Notes under the pieces: model-generated
Database searches by the model: none
The model's input: the letters and a program-made list of their open reading frames with translations, nothing else
Told to the model about the DNA's origin: nothing
Program-made: the position numbers and the translations under genes
Source of the DNA: Miltochrista miniata
Taxonomy: Eukaryota > Arthropoda > Insecta > Lepidoptera > Erebidae
Length of the DNA: 64,000 nt
NCBI GenBank assembly: GCA_933228765.1
Contig: OW121760.1
Location: 26,226,314 to 26,290,313 of the forward strand
Reading direction: 5' to 3'
Shown: one piece after another, positions 1 to 11,462 of the stretch
Layout: each line of letters opens with the position of its first letter
Numbering within the stretch: position 1 is the stretch's first letter

Positions 1-157
1 TGCACACAACTCAGCAACGCCCTAAGCCGAGGTTCGTACCCCCCTAAGGGGTGCCCTTAGGCACGTTGCACAACTACCCCTCAGGTTGGGAGCACTTAGC
101 TCACCTAAAAGCCCGCGTAAAGTTGTATACAGCCACACGGCTTACAACTAATAGCCA

Positions 158-193
<36 letters not shown>
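1..193 (+). repeat. Possible retroelement 3' end with poly(A) tract
   Basis: A moderately GC-rich stretch without an open frame leads into an uninterrupted run of 33 A (161-193). This is the usual look of the 3' end of a poly(A)-tailed retroelement on the plus strand. The body runs off the left edge of the window, so no coding part is visible and the family is not recognised. A simple A-rich tract inside unrelated DNA is the alternative. Confidence 0.35.
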
Positions 194-195
<2 letters not shown>

Positions 196-2329
196 AAATG
201 TACCGACATTCAGTCGACGGTCCAGCACTACAGGAACAACAAGAAGAAAAGGAAACCAGGAAAACAGGAAGAAACCAAGAATACTAGGAAGGAAAGGATA
301 GCCAGGAAGAATAGGATAGGAATAGGAACAGTATTGTTTTATAGTCAGTATAGTAAATAAACCTCCGACCTAGTGACCGGTAAGAACTTTCACAGTGACT
401 TTTATTTGTGTTTGTGTTTGTGTTTTGTGCCGCTAACCCGGCAACCTGTGTAACCCGCACCTGGTGTGGTCCACCACCAACCCCAGTCAAGGAAAGTGTG
501 GATCTGGGTAACACGCTTTCACCAGTACAGTGGGGCGTGCCTAGCTACCTAGTTGGTTAGGTGCTGTCGCCCAGCGGAATAAAGTCGCCCCGCTGTACAA
601 TATTAAAACTTATATCTAACTTAAAAAACTAGGTACTCATCCGAATCCTTCAGGGATGGGACTTCCTTCCTTCAGGAATATGTACAATATAAGAATATGG
701 CTCTACGCCTATATTATTAATAAATAGCTGCCTTAAGGGTATAGGCAGGGTTTTTAAACCAAGACTTGGAAGCTCATTCTGAAAAGAACACAATATTTTA
801 AACACACCCTCTTCAACCATAGATATCCCTAAACTTTCCCTTACTATTATTTTTAACCCCATTTTAAGACACTTAATATATATAACAGAACGTTACCCCC
901 TTTCTAAATTTCACAAACGCCTGCCTGATAAAATAAATTTACTTAAAATATTCTTTTTTTACATGAAAATTACCCACAATTAATTTACTAAATAAAATTT
1001 AGGCAATTGATGCTTACCAGAGCTTCCGTTTTCACATATATAAAGGAGAAAGCCCACAGATCGTTTCTTTTTGAAAAACCTTAATAGAAAGTGTATGGCT
1101 ATCTAAGTAGATTGACAAATCATTTAATATTATTTTAACAATCTTTTAATTCATTTGATCAATAAATTTTGTGGCGTTTAAACTTTGATATAATTCGTAG
1201 TGTTATCGTTTTTACGCGTCGCAGACTGACCAAATGAATGGTACTGACGTGACGAAGATGGCCGCCAATCGCAAATATCAATGTGTGGGGTACTCAAATG
1301 CACTTATCAGTTTCAAATGGATTAGTTCATGCATCAATGTTGTTGAGATCATAGATTTAGTATCAAAAAATTCTAAATCTAACTAAACTAAAGGATTTTT
1401 TAAATCTAAAAGGTCGACAACGTGCATAAGTGTTGGAAAGTGATATAATGCAGTGAAATGTTACTCTTTAATTTTTCGACAAACTCCAGATAACTCGATA
1501 TTATTATTTTATGTTCTAAAGGTAAATTGGTGTGAAATGTTTGTATAAAATAATTGTATGGTTCCTTATGAAGTGATTATGATCTGGATTGATAATTTAA
1601 ATGGTAAGTAATTATGGAACTATCGAGATCCAATTTGTTTATTTACTACGTTATCTGAATAAGTTTCAATGTGGTAAGTACATACATTTTCAGGGTTATT
1701 TATAAGTGATTTGGAACAAATACTTCTATCTTTTTTGAATTAAATGTAACGATTAGCATTTTTGGACAAATTGATTTGTTCGGATTGATGAACATTTGCT
1801 TCAAAACTAACCTCTAATTTGAGCAGCAAAACGAAGAATGAGAGAAAACCCTACAAAATAAGACAATATTTTTTATTTCCTTCGAAAGTAGGATATCCAT
1901 CCAATTTAATATCCGATTTTCGCTGTCATACTACATTATTTGTTATGAAACGGCGGTCCATTGAAAGGTGGTCAATCCCCTTTAGTTAAATACTTCGGCT
2001 ATGTACGCCACTCACTGTTATTTCAGTGGAAATAATTTAATGAATAAAATTACTTTATTGTAAAATTTCTTCGACAGTACGACAGTATGATGCAAAATAA
2101 TTTTAGTTAGTTCCTGATCTTTTCTTTCTACTATTGCGCACGCTTATATATAGGTATAGCGACCCATGCCTTCCAAGGTAGCTGCCCTTCTCATTGACAC
2201 TAATTAGGATACGCCCATTATACCGACCTAAGTATACCCAGATATACCTACGCTTAATAGCGCCTAATAAACTAATTTAGCCAATCTATGTTTGACGCCA
2301 CAATATCTCTATCTATATAATGTTACCTC
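194..2329. other. No recognised gene; AT-rich unique-looking DNA
   Basis: Open frames here are short and show no family resemblance. A GC-rich patch at about 430-600 could be the 5' UTR of an unrecognised retroelement. The rest is AT-rich without clear terminal repeats. A 'GATGGCCGCC' word at about 1257-1266 resembles the core of the 22.4-24 kb satellite but stands alone. Confidence 0.5.
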
Positions 2330-2745
2330 TGAGTGACAGCTTGTCAATCGTTTTCTATCTGTTGGCACTGCAGTAAACTCGCCCTGTGAGTGCCAGCATA
2401 GGACATTTTACCGAATATAGTGGAGATTGTAATATCCAACCATTACATTAGCAGGAAGGTTTTTTCCACTTCTTAATACACTTTACTTTACTAAAACAGT
2501 GCTCCTATTACTATACGATTGTATTTTAGATTTATAATATTTTTTTATGAATATCTGAAAAATACATTCAATACCATCACTAGCGAAGGCAAAATTGCTG
2601 CTTCCACAACGTGTGAAACGTTGTGGAATGCTCTATCAAATAATGATCTAGCCCGAAAAAAATCGCCAGCGAAAGGTGAAAGTAAGTTACGATTAAAAGC
2701 TGGAGAACATGGGAGAAACAAAAACTTATTCAGGTAACTTATTTA
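2330..2745 (+). repeat. Interspersed repeat, copy 1 of a pair (see 18945-19365)
   Basis: This segment and 18945-19365 share the same order of blocks: a 'TGCAGTAAA' word, 'ATTCGATTGTA'-like text, 'TGAATAT' followed by A-rich sequence, then 'TTGCTGCTTCCACA' and finally a 'GGGA(G)AAACAAAA' end. The two copies are well diverged and neither has a credible reading frame. It is an old dispersed repeat of unknown type. Confidence 0.55.
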
Positions 2746-3040
2746 TGTATACCGCTGGGTAGTACAAAAAGTTTTAAATAATAAGGTAGATATTGAAGTC
2801 CATAGAGCAACTCGGCCTCGATCAAAGTCATATGTCGTTTTGCTCTGTGGTGAAGTTCTTTCCATAAAGTGGCTTAGTAATTGGGTCGTATTAGTAAAAG
2901 GCGCCAACGTTCACCCATAACTCCTAATGGAGGGACCGAATATTGAATCATCGACCCTTTAGTAACTCAATTAAGTGGGCAGAAGGGATAATTTATAAGC
3001 AAAAAGGTATATAAATATGAATAAAAGGTAAACATTTTAA

Positions 3041-3140
3041 ACAGTCACAAAGTGGTTACGCATCCAACTACCGGCCGTAGCTAAAGTTGCTTACTGCAGC
3101 AATCGTTTACAGAACACTGAGTCACAGAGTAACTATTAGT
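3041..3140 (-). repeat. 5S-like SINE, head fragment
   Basis: Minus-strand fragment of the SINE family described at 9555-9912. It contains the 'GTCACAAAGTGGTTA' and 'TTGCTTACTGCAG' blocks that correspond to the 5S-like head. It is truncated at both ends. Confidence 0.65.
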
Positions 3141-3635
3141 TTTACTTAAGGCTGCAATGTTCGACCTTGACAAATCCTAAGATGTAAAATATTGTTCTAA
3201 AGACCTATATCTATTTTATGACAAGTTTTTATGAGAATTAAACTCAGTTATTTAGATAAAAAAAGTACATTACTTGTTAAGATTTTTGCAATATTTCTCA
3301 TTTTTCGAGAGCGATTTCTATCGAACAAAGTAGTAAAAAAGCAAGAGGATCTAATAAATTACAATAATAATAGTTTTATCAGATCAAATCGAAGAATATT
3401 TCCTAGTATAAAGTTCACCCCAAAATGAGTCTCTTTCGAACATACAAGCCTTAAATGAGTCCGCGGGAACGTGCATAATCTACAAGAACCACTTCCTATC
3501 AAGCGGCCCATATACTCGGCTGATACCTTAGTGGTGCAAAAATAGAGTCTCCCGGTAGTTCGATTGATATAGATACTTTGGACTGAGCAAAGTGCTCCTT
3601 ATTCTTCGCATTTCTACAAGTACAAAAAAGATGGG

Positions 3636-3735
3636 CGACGTGAGCACTATGCAACATTTATTTGCTAGCGTTTCAGTGCTTGGGAAAGCACGTTAAGCCG
3701 TTGGTTCCGATTATCAGTATCATGGCAGTTATTTT
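3636..3735 (+). repeat. 5S-like SINE, middle fragment
   Basis: Plus-strand fragment of the same SINE family. It has the 'TTTATTTG.TAGCGTTTC' block, the 'CACGTTAAGCCGTTGGT' block and the 'ATGGCAGTTA' block. Head and tail are missing. Confidence 0.6.
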
Positions 3736-3892
3736 TAAAATATCGTGGTTTTGTACACTCACACTTATAGAACTCGGGACTTTACGCGAAATAAATTTAC
3801 TTACACACACCGACGTTTCGAGCATGTTGCAGCGCCCGTGATCGCGGTTGGAGTCTTGACAGTTGTGAATCCTAGTTGAAGGCTCTCTTTAA

Positions 3893-3945
3893 CCGACTTC
3901 CAAAAAAAGGAGGAGGTTCTTAACTCGTCTGTATTTTTTTTTCCT
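3893..3945 (+). repeat. Terminus of the 'CCGACTTC...GGAGGAGG' repeat
   Basis: A short piece starting TTTAACCGACTTCC and running through GGAGGAGGTTCTTAAC. It matches the outer end of the much longer copies at 39500-40590 and 45940-47035. Only the terminus remains. Confidence 0.6.
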
Positions 3946-3957
3946 TATGGAAGTCAT

Positions 3958-4175
3958 AGATGCTATGCCGACTAAAAACCAACGCGTTTTCTACGTACTG
4001 CCCGCGGTTGGGAGCCCCGGATTAGCTCTCAGAAGGATTACTCCAGGATTCCCAACAGACCTTGGCTACCACTGCGGCCTCCCCTAGGGGGTTCGGGTGC
4101 TATCCCACTTCTCAGGGCGTGTGGCGTGCGTGAATCTACCACGTCAAACTGTCGTCTTGGGTCTGCTTCTGCTTT
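3958..4175 (-). repeat. GC-rich SINE (family E), partial, minus strand
   Basis: Minus-strand member of the family whose complete copy lies at 42245-42587. It carries 'GATGCTATGCCG', 'GGTTGGGAGCCCCGG', 'CTACCACTGCGGCCT' and 'GGGTTCGGGTGCTATCCC' in the expected order. Confidence 0.65.
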
Positions 4176-4428
4176 AAATCTCTGTATTCTTGTATTCAAG
4201 AGGATGTGCTGATTACAATGATCCTCTTCTACCGAAGATTGACATCAATCTCAAAATAGAATAGTAGGTACCTGTAACAATAGAAAATAATTTATTAATA
4301 AAATATGTAACATAAAGCTACGTAAAGTATGGTATGAAAGTTTAAAAACCCGGCCAAGTGCGAGTCGAATTCGCGCTCGGAGGGTTCCGTACAAAAAAAT
4401 TACAAAACCTCGCGTTTTTTGTACGGAG

Positions 4429-4473
4429 CTTAGAGTATATAATTAGAAAGTACCTTCTAATATATACTCTAAG
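4429..4473. repeat. Snap-back palindrome in family F repeat
   Basis: CTTAGAGTATAT on the left is answered by ATATACTCTAAG on the right. The arms are about 20 bp with two small indels and the loop is about 3 nt. The surrounding repeat normally reads straight through here, so the inverted arm looks added. See the findings on recurrent palindromes. Confidence 0.6.
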
Positions 4474-4591
4474 TATGGAGGCCACCCTTAAATGTCTATT
4501 TTATTTTAATTTAATTATTTATATTTAATGAAAATACACGGCTGGATATTCTATTAGTATTTCAAGTGTCTACTTGTAACCGTTATGAATA

Positions 4592-4787
4592 TCTATACAA
4601 ATACTATACAAAGAAAAGCTTGTTTGTTTGTTTGCATCGAATAGGCTCCGAAACTACTGGACCCATTCGAAAAATTCTTTCACTGCTGGGAAGCTACACT
4701 CTTCGCGGTAAACATAGGTTATTTTTTATTCCCGTATTCCCACGGGAACGGGAACTTCGCTAGTGAAACCCCGTGACGTCTGATAGT
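4592..4787 (+). mobile_element. Helitron-like non-autonomous element (family A), copy 1 of tandem pair
   Basis: It starts TCTATAC and ends near a hairpin followed by TGATAGT, a mutated CTAGT end. There are no inverted terminal repeats and no coding capacity. The family shows what is expected of Helitrons: a 5' TC, a 3' CTAG followed by T, and a short GC hairpin a few bases upstream (ACGCGG...CCGCGT in the better copies at 19833-20237). It contains a (TTTG)n microsatellite. The second copy begins on the terminal T of this one. Confidence 0.6.
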
Positions 4788-5003
4788 CTATACTATACTA
4801 TAATAATATTATAAAGAGGAAAGATTTGTTTTTGTTTTTTTGTATGTTTGTTTGTAACGAATAGGCTCCGAAACTACTGGACCGATTCGAAGATTCCTTC
4901 ATTGTTGGGAACCTACACTTCGCGGTGAACATAGGCTATATTTTATTCCCGTATTCTCACGGGAACGGGAACTACGCGGGTGAAACCCCGTGACGTCTGA
5001 TAG
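4787..5003 (+). mobile_element. Helitron-like element (family A), copy 2 of tandem pair
   Basis: It directly follows copy 1, head to tail. It has the 'ATATTATAAAGAGGAAAG' start block, the 'GAATAGGCTCCGAAACTACT' block, and the 'CACGGGAACGGGAACTACG' end block before TGATAGT. Confidence 0.6.
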
Positions 5004-5217
5004 TATAAAATAAAATGGCAAAAAAACACTTTTTTTATTTTTAGTATGTGTTATGAAATACAGTCACGTGACAGACAGACAGACAGACGGACGGCGAAGT
5101 CTCATGAATAGGGTCCCGTTTTTTAACCTTGGGTACGGAACCCTAAAAACAAAACAGTCATCTCTACAAATTTAATAAGAAGGAAAAAAATATTGTTTGT
5201 TTTTTCTGGCTCCTAGA

Positions 5218-5313
5218 CTACAGAAGGAAGTATCACTTTCCCGGGGTATCATGGCTATATTTTATTCTCGTATTCCCACGGGAACGGGAATTAAGCGGGT
5301 GACATTGGCTAGT
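5218..5313 (+). mobile_element. Helitron-like family A, 3' fragment
   Basis: Only the 3' half remains: 'CACGGGAACGGGAATTAAGC', then the degraded hairpin region and GGCTAGT at the end. Confidence 0.5.
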
Positions 5314-5473
5314 CTACTATACTTTGAGTTTGTTTATTTGAGGTAATCTCAGGAACAATTTTCTAAGTTATTGAGAAACTATATTTTTCGTATCAACAGT
5401 AATCATCACGCTATACTCAAAAATGTTCACAATTCTGTTCAACTTTCATACATAGACATACTCTCAAAAGGAT

Positions 5474-5590
5474 ATGTCACAAAGTGGTCACCCATCGGAG
5501 GACCAGCCATACCAATCTGATGCTTAACGCAGTGATCGTTCTTAGAACTCTGAGTCCGCAAGGCTGCCAGCGCTTCAATGCAAATGCCTA
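5474..5590 (-). repeat. 5S-like SINE, head fragment (minus)
   Basis: Contains GTCACAAAGTGGTCACCCATC and ACGCAGTGATCGTT, the reverse of the 5S-like head of the family described at 9555-9912. Confidence 0.65.
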
Positions 5591-5665
5591 TAAAATGCTA
5601 GTAAAACTCTGGGTTCATCATACTCCGAGTAATTTTAAATTATCCGATACGATATCGTGTCGAAC

Positions 5666-5815
5666 ATAGCACGGCGAGTCGTTGGCTAAAGGCCTCGATA
5701 TCGCGAAAGCCTTTGATAGAGCACGCGTCGCTTCTTTCCAAGCTTCCGGCATATCGACTACCGCCCCAATTGTGCAGCTGGATGGCCAGCTTTCTGCACA
5801 TGATCTATGCCTTTT
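5666..5815 (+). pseudogene. Short reverse-transcriptase remnant of a non-LTR element
   Basis: One plus-strand frame reads LDIAKAFDRA. This is the reverse-transcriptase motif that carries the first catalytic aspartate in Jockey/R1-type LINEs (family knowledge). Only about 50 codons are recognisable, with no flanking domains, start or end. It is a broken fossil fragment. Confidence 0.55.
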
Positions 5816-5926
5816 ATTGAGAGGGGAGGCGCCATATTGAGACATTTCCCTCTGTCAAAATGGGCTCCAAAAGGATGACTTAAAAGCCCTAATAGTCTAG
5901 TCAATGATGCTCACAAGCGGGGTGTC

Positions 5927-6286
5927 GATGGAAAAGTCGAAAGCAGAAACTTTGACTTAGGAACTTTGTTTGGACTAGTTAGGAGATAAACATAAGTCTT
6001 GACCCCTCCGAGGTAGGCCCGAGTGCACAAAGGTCCCGTTTTTTTGGTTTTTCGCTTACTTCTCGAAAACGGTGCTTTGTACGAAATTGTGTTGTAAGAC
6101 ATAATAAAAGCTACTTAAATTCTCTACAACTATGTCTTTTGCACTTTGTATCTATCTCCAATCATTGCCTAGCTACGAGCTTCCAAAGGTGGTCGATCTT
6201 CAAAGCGCGCATACACTACACAAATATCTCCAAACTAGTCCAAACAAAGTTCCTAAGTCAAAGTTTCTGCTTTCGACTTTTCCATC
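5927..6286. repeat. Inverted repeat with 61-bp arms and 238-bp spacer
   Basis: Arm 5927-5987 begins GATGGAAAAGTCGAAAGC. Arm 6226-6286 is its reverse complement with about one mismatch. The spacer has no recognised content. It may be a small fold-back element or a local inverted duplication. Confidence 0.6.
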
Positions 6287-6334
6287 CACAAGTTATTCGT
6301 TTACTGGGCTATAATAGTAAGTAAGTAAATTCTT

Positions 6335-6500
6335 TATTGTCATTTTTTTATTTTTTATTTATTAGTTTATGTACACACAAATTACAACAAAAGAGAAAAC
6401 ATAATATCAAATAAAACAGCATTGTACAAGGGCCTACTTATTTCTACAGAAATCTCTTCCAGTAGGCCCTTAAGAAGAGATGTTAAGAATAGATAAAAAT
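6335..6500 (-). repeat. LINE 3' UTR fragment, same family as 60303-63702
   Basis: The (ATTT)n tract, 'AGTTTATGTACACACA', 'CTTATTTCTA' and 'AGAAATCTCTTCCAG' match the 3' UTR of the large LINE (60303-60440) in the same orientation. It is a 5'-truncated copy with no coding sequence left. Confidence 0.65.
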
Positions 6501-6772
6501 TAATAAGTAAGTCATTCATTGTGTAGATACATGAAATGGGAATTCCCTGATACCTGCGCTAGTACAAACTGTGTTGCAGATATCAGTGTCCTCCCCCAAA
6601 ATATTGACAATATTTTTACATAGAACTAATAAACTATAATATAAAATAACCTAGACCTTATTCCCAGATTCATAAGACTCAAAAATCATTCGTAAGCAGA
6701 ATCTGTCTTAAACAGAATACTTCTTAAACCGAATAATCCAAACATTTTACTTACCTCGAAAACCGGTACGGT

Positions 6773-6985
6773 AGGATGACTCACGCTACACCGTGCCGGG
6801 TCCGAGCCGAGAGTCGGCCGTAGCTCGGACACGGCACGGTCAACTAATATTACATATGTATGAGCACACTCACGCTATACCGAGTGGCAACCGAGTGACG
6901 GCCGAGCAATGGACAACAGCAACGCTCGAAAACAACTCGGCCCCGCCTCGGCTCGGACCCGGCACGGTGTAGCGTGAGTCATCCT
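6773..6985. mobile_element. MITE-like element with ~38-bp GC-rich inverted ends
   Basis: The left end begins AGGATGACTCACGCTACACC. The right end is its near-perfect reverse complement, ending GGTGTAGCGTGAGTCATCCT. Length is 213 bp and there is no coding capacity. The inside has further GC-rich inverted words (CCGAGCCGAG). I could not fix a target-site duplication, so the superfamily is open. Confidence 0.7.
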
Positions 6986-7372
6986 CGCGTCCGACACCGA
7001 AATCGGATCGGATACAATAAAAACATTCTTAATACTTAACAATAATTTAAACTACGCGATGACATCACATCCTTCAGTAAACATTGTCTTTCACTCACGT
7101 CACCACAAGGAAAAAGGAAACATCCCAGCTATTTATAATTCTACGCGAGCTGGGTTATTGGTCTGTTAATTAAGCTCTGGTATATTCTAGTACTGACTGG
7201 ACTGAATACTAATAAGGTTTTGTGTGAATCTGTTTTTATTTAAATAAAGATTTTTTTTTCTTGGTAAGTATATAAATAATATAAATATTTGTGGATATTT
7301 TCACACAACGTCTTCTAGCCCAAATTAAGCTAGTATTAGCTTGTGCTGTGGGATCTAGACGACTGACAGACA

Positions 7373-7650
7373 TCCGTACTAATATTATAAATGCGAAAGA
7401 ACTCTGTCTGTCTGTCTGTTACGCTTTCACGCCGAAACGGCTGGAGCGATTGAGATAAAATTTAGTATAGAGATAGTTTGACGCCCTGGGAAGGACATAG
7501 GCTACTTTTTAATCGACTGCGCAAAAGGAGGGTTATGATTTTACGCGATAACGACTTTTACGCGGTCGAAGCCGCGAGGAACAACTAGTAGGCTATATTT
7601 TACCACGGGAATGGGGGCTTTGCAGGTGAAACCGCGTGACGTCTGCTAGT
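7373..7650 (+). mobile_element. Helitron-like family B copy joined to a family A 3' end
   Basis: 7373-7589 is a family B copy. It starts TCCGTACTAATATTATAAAT, has a (GTCT)n tract and 'TTACGCTTTCACGCC', and ends with a hairpin (CGCGG...CCGCG) and CTAGT. Immediately after it, 7590-7650 is the 3' end of family A, ending GTCTGCTAGT. Two Helitron-like 3' ends in a row suggest insertion of one at the end of the other, or read-through past a terminator. Confidence 0.6.
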
Positions 7651-8595
7651 ACTATATAAACTCAGAGCTGCTCACCATAATACAAATATGTTCTCAATTC
7701 CAATTAAAGGCAAATATGCCACGTCTAATATGCATAAAATACTATCAGCTCAATACCAAAACCTAATAACCCATAAACTCGCAAAAACAATGCACTCAGT
7801 ACTTTGCTTTGACGTTTGTATGTTCAATACAACTACGTACTTGAATTGAATACCAAGGCATTGAACGCAGGAATAATCTAAGCTTGTAAATGGATTCGCA
7901 ATAGCTGGTATTCAACCAGAGATTGCTAGCTCCGTTCCCTCGAGTATCACTTCAGTACTACCCACACGTTAGTTAATTCCAGATTGCAGCTATTCGATCA
8001 AAATTTTCGTTCCCTGAAAGTGAGGTTTAGACGGATTTCAATAGAGGAAGCTGGGGTGATAGATTTTATTTATGTTTATATTGGATTTTATGACTTTCAA
8101 ACGCAAAATAGTACGTTAATACCAAGTGTGTTTCTGATTATAATACATCGTTGATAAATACTTCGATATTTTCATCACAATTCGGTTGTCGTTCTTGAAT
8201 TTATTTAAAGTCCTGACTTAGTAACTTGGAGTTATTTTGTTTGTTATTATTTTTTATAGTTGCCGTTATGACAACAACTTTTTTGTAATACATGAGTAAC
8301 TTAGTGCACCAATAAAAGAACAAACCAGAACAAACAGAAGAAAAAGCGTATATTCCTGCCTGAGACATCACGATACGATTTGTGTTTGTGTGAATATTTT
8401 CTTTGTTTTTTTTGTAAGAATGTATTCACAGAACAGAATAATATTTACCAGTTGTGTACACTTCATTTTACAAGCTTATGTCAGCTTATTGACTTATAAC
8501 TAAAATCCGTTGTGTAAAACAAGGTCCCACAATAATCAGATACAAAATTAATCTGTTTAATCAATCAGCTTATGACAATCCAGTTAAACAAAATA
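7651..8595. other. No recognised gene
   Basis: AT-rich DNA with only short frames. No terminal repeats or family matches are seen. Confidence 0.5.
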
Positions 8596-8599
8596 AGAA

Positions 8600-9160
8600 A
8601 GAAGATACGTCCTTGCGTGGAATACTGCTCTCACCTTTGCGACGACTCCGCGAGGTACTTGCTTGACGCGCTGGACTCTTTGCAGCGGCGAGCTATTCGC
8701 ATTATCAACTGCCCTGAGGTAACGGAAAGTCTGGAGCAATTGGCGCAGCGAAGAACTATTGCATCTTTGGCTGCTTTCTACCGTATATATCACGGTGAGT
8801 GTTCTGAAGAACTCTTTAACCTAATCCCACCCTCTCCTTTCCGATCCCGAACAACGCGTGCTGGACAGAGGTGCCACTCTCACACAGTGGAGAGATTCCT
8901 TGCTAGAACTGAACGATTCAAAAGATTGTTTCTCTGTCGAACCATAAAAATCTGGAACGACCTGCCAGCGCACGTGTTTCCCTCCTATTACAATCCTGGG
9001 TTTTTCAAGCAGAGCGTAAAGAGGCACATGATAGGGCCGCCAAGTTGAGGGCCGCTTTCTATAGTCTTACAGACTGGGACGGTGGCCCCCAATCGATGTT
9101 GCTGTGGCCTTCCATCAGGCGGCGGCGGCATCATTTTGCCGAGCTAAAAATATAAAAAAG
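8600..9160 (+). pseudogene. 5'-truncated non-LTR retrotransposon: RT C-terminal region and 3' UTR
   Basis: The frame ending at 9048 reads IRPCVEYCSHLCDD, then LDALDSLQRRAIRI, FYRIYHGECSEELF and IWNDLPAHVF. This is the region after the catalytic core of Jockey/CR1-group reverse transcriptases (family knowledge). Endonuclease, palm and YADD box are missing, as expected for 5' truncation. The stop is followed by a GC-rich 3' UTR with a GGCGGCGGCGGC run and an A-rich end near 9150. The frame has no internal stop, so the copy is fairly young. Confidence 0.75.
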
Positions 9161-9554
9161 AGAACATAAAATCTATTACCTGGGATATAGCATTATACCA
9201 ATGGATACATGTCCGTATTTTGACCATTACTAGAGTCAGCAAACGATCTCAGAGACTCCAGTAGGGCTTTATCTCTCCCCGAGTATTGAACGACGAGTCC
9301 CAAGGCTCATATAAGACAGTAAATATACGGAGCCCATTGTGTATTGACTGAAAACGAATTATTTTCAAACAGGCCACATAGGTACGGCCGAATCGGAAAT
9401 TGTTACTAGATAAACTCGGTTGGTAAATTCTTAAACATAATTAATGTATATGTATTTGGGCAAGGTTTCTGATAAGATGGTCACCTGTTTGGACTCGCAG
9501 ACCTTTTTCATTAATAGATTTTAATATCTTTGTTTTCATTTTAAATAGGTAGTT

Positions 9555-9912
9555 ACTGATTTAATCGGTGTACTGTAAACGATCACTTCAGTTGATAAGC
9601 AACTTTCACTATTGCCGGTACTTGGATGGGTGAACATATATGTGACCACTTTGTGACATTTATTTGAGCGTTTCCGTGCTTCGGAAGACACGTTAAGCCG
9701 TTGGTCCCGGTTGCCAGTAGGTAAAATGGCAGTCGTTAGCCAAGTTGAAGGCTTTTTTGGGCGGCTTTAAAAATTTCAACAGCGGGCAGTCAAACCTGCG
9801 CCTGTCTACCTCAACACGGCAATACGGCTCACCACCAATTACGTGAGACAAATTCTAAATAGGTGTAATGTGGGCATATAATATGCCTCTGCCTACTCCT
9901 TCGGGGATAAAT
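9555..9912 (+). repeat. SINE with 5S rRNA-like head (best plus-strand copy)
   Basis: The head has 'GATCACTTCAGTTGATAAGCA' (in two parts) followed by 'GGTACTTGGATGGGTGA'. This resembles the 5S rRNA internal promoter region, where an AAGCA block precedes the TTGGATGGG block. It is followed by a conserved body (CACGTTAAGCCGTTGGTCCC, AATACGGCTCACCACC, ATGCCTCTGCCTACTCC). At least six further full or partial copies lie in this window on both strands. It fits a 5S-derived (SINE3-type) element. The 5S origin is my inference from motif order and spacing. Confidence 0.6.
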
Positions 9913-10167
9913 GAAAAACTCAATTTTTATTTTTCATAGCCGGTGCCATATTAGAAACTGAACGTTGTATATAGATAGCTAACGCATTAAATACAAAAAC
10001 AAATCCCAATGAAAAAATCATTACCTACGTGTTACATAGACTTTTTATACCGGGAAAGTTTCTATGAAAACGAGAAGACTTCATCACGCAATCAAAACCG
10101 CGTGCATAACCTAATACGTAAATGAATGCCATTGCTATAGATAGGCAAAAAAATAATTAAACTATTA

Positions 10168-10345
10168 TGCCCGCCTTCCACTGCGAGCGAGTCGGACCCA
10201 TTACGGACTCCGCTATACTCGTAACGACGATTTTCATACTGTCCTTCCACCAAAGCGAACCTGACATGACATGTATCGAAAATCATCGTTACGAGTATAG
10301 CGAAATCCGTAATGGGTCCGACTCGCTCGCAGTGGAAGGCGGGCA
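10168..10345. mobile_element. PIF/Harbinger-like MITE, 178 bp, TTA duplication
   Basis: The ends begin TGCCCGCCTTCCACTGCGAG. The inverted repeats extend about 67 bp with about three mismatches, leaving a short central spacer. TTA flanks both sides (10165-10167 and 10346-10348), the target-site duplication typical of PIF/Harbinger elements (family knowledge). There is no transposase. The ORFs on both strands here are by-products of the inverted repeat. Confidence 0.75.
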
Positions 10346-11280
10346 TTAATATTTTCATAACACAACACAATACTTTTAAAATCTGATTAAAAATAAAAAG
10401 TATTAAGGCGGCTTCATACTACTCTCATCTTATCCGCGACAATCCCACGGGATCAAGTCTTCGCATCGTATAAGGGATGTCACGGGGATGAAAATGTATT
10501 TTATTTACTCGTGTTCCATTATTTCCTTGTTGTGTATTTGTTTTGTGAATATACGAGAATAGGGATCTATTCTTGAGCATTATTTATTTACATTTGAACG
10601 TTTATAAGGTGCTTTTTTGAGAATAGTATTTTCCTTCCTATCGCACAAATAGTCACTGAAAGAGACACCATTTATATTGCCATAATTATGTTAAGTGTAA
10701 TAATATTAAGTCCGGGCTGCATCAGATGTCGAGTACTGTATAAGATTTATAAAACCAAATTATCTTTTGAATTAGCAACCACTCTCAGGGCGCCTGGCTC
10801 AGAATCTCCTACAGTAATCTAAAAACAGGTAATGTTCCTAAATTTAATTAACATTTATGGTCCACAAATATTTATTTATTAATATGCCTCATCTTTTGTC
10901 GGATATCTTCTTTTTTTTCTTATGAAGATACCTGGTCTTTTGGTGGGTTAATGTGTTTTCATTTTTCAACCTAACGAAAATAAAAGGTAACGCTTTTGGT
11001 TCAGACAAAAATGACAAAATCCATCGTTGTATTTTATGAAAACGTACGAGAATCAGTACACAGAGTGCGTCAAACGTCAAAGAAGCAAACTGTGACGTCA
11101 CACTTTCTGATGGTGTTTGATGTCACGTGACTGAATGCCTATTTTTTCCAATATTATTTTCCAAAAATAATAGTAATCCTTAGTTAGTATACCAATTTAT
11201 ATTACTTTTTGTTATTTATATATTGGACGTAGTCGTTAGAAACACATATTAATCAGATTTATTCTTAGTGGACACAAGCC
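10346..11280. other. No recognised gene
   Basis: AT-rich DNA. Short ORFs on the minus strand near 10900-11100 show no family resemblance. Confidence 0.45.
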
Positions 11281-11299
11281 TATTCAATATATTTTCTTA

Positions 11300-11400
11300 T
11301 TATTATTGCTAATATTTACCTACATTATTACTTTATAAACTAAACCTAAATAAGGCCCCCGTGGCATTGTGCCCAAAAATAAAAAAGTTTCTTGAGTTCT
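11300..11400 (-). repeat. LINE 3' UTR fragment related to 31477-32290
   Basis: The words AAACCTAAATAAGGCCCCCG and TGCCCAAAA recur at 31752-31795, next to a LINE coding remnant. This is a non-coding fragment of the same family. Confidence 0.55.
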
Positions 11401-11462
11401 GAAGTTCTTTGATAGTAGATTTTGTACCCCCGTAGTTTTAATAAAATAAAAAAAAACAATTA

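Larger units (their letters stand above)
4347..5150 (+). repeat. 'GGTTCCGTA' repeat (family F) split by Helitron-like insertions
   Basis: The left end starts CCGGCCAAGTGCGAGTCG and reaches GGAGGGTTCCGTAC. The right end has a (GACA)n microsatellite followed by GGTACGGAACCCTAAAA. These are the two ends of a repeat family seen complete at 59655-60302. Between them lie a small palindrome (4429-4473) and two head-to-tail Helitron-like copies (4592-5003), so this is a nested insertion. Confidence 0.65.

Noticed and set aside
51..287. 78-codon ORF through a poly(A) tract
   Set aside because: It encodes a run of lysines from the A33 tract; not a protein gene.
10092..10370. ORFs on both strands over the Harbinger-like MITE
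   Set aside because: They mirror each other because they read the same inverted repeat; no transposase motif is present.
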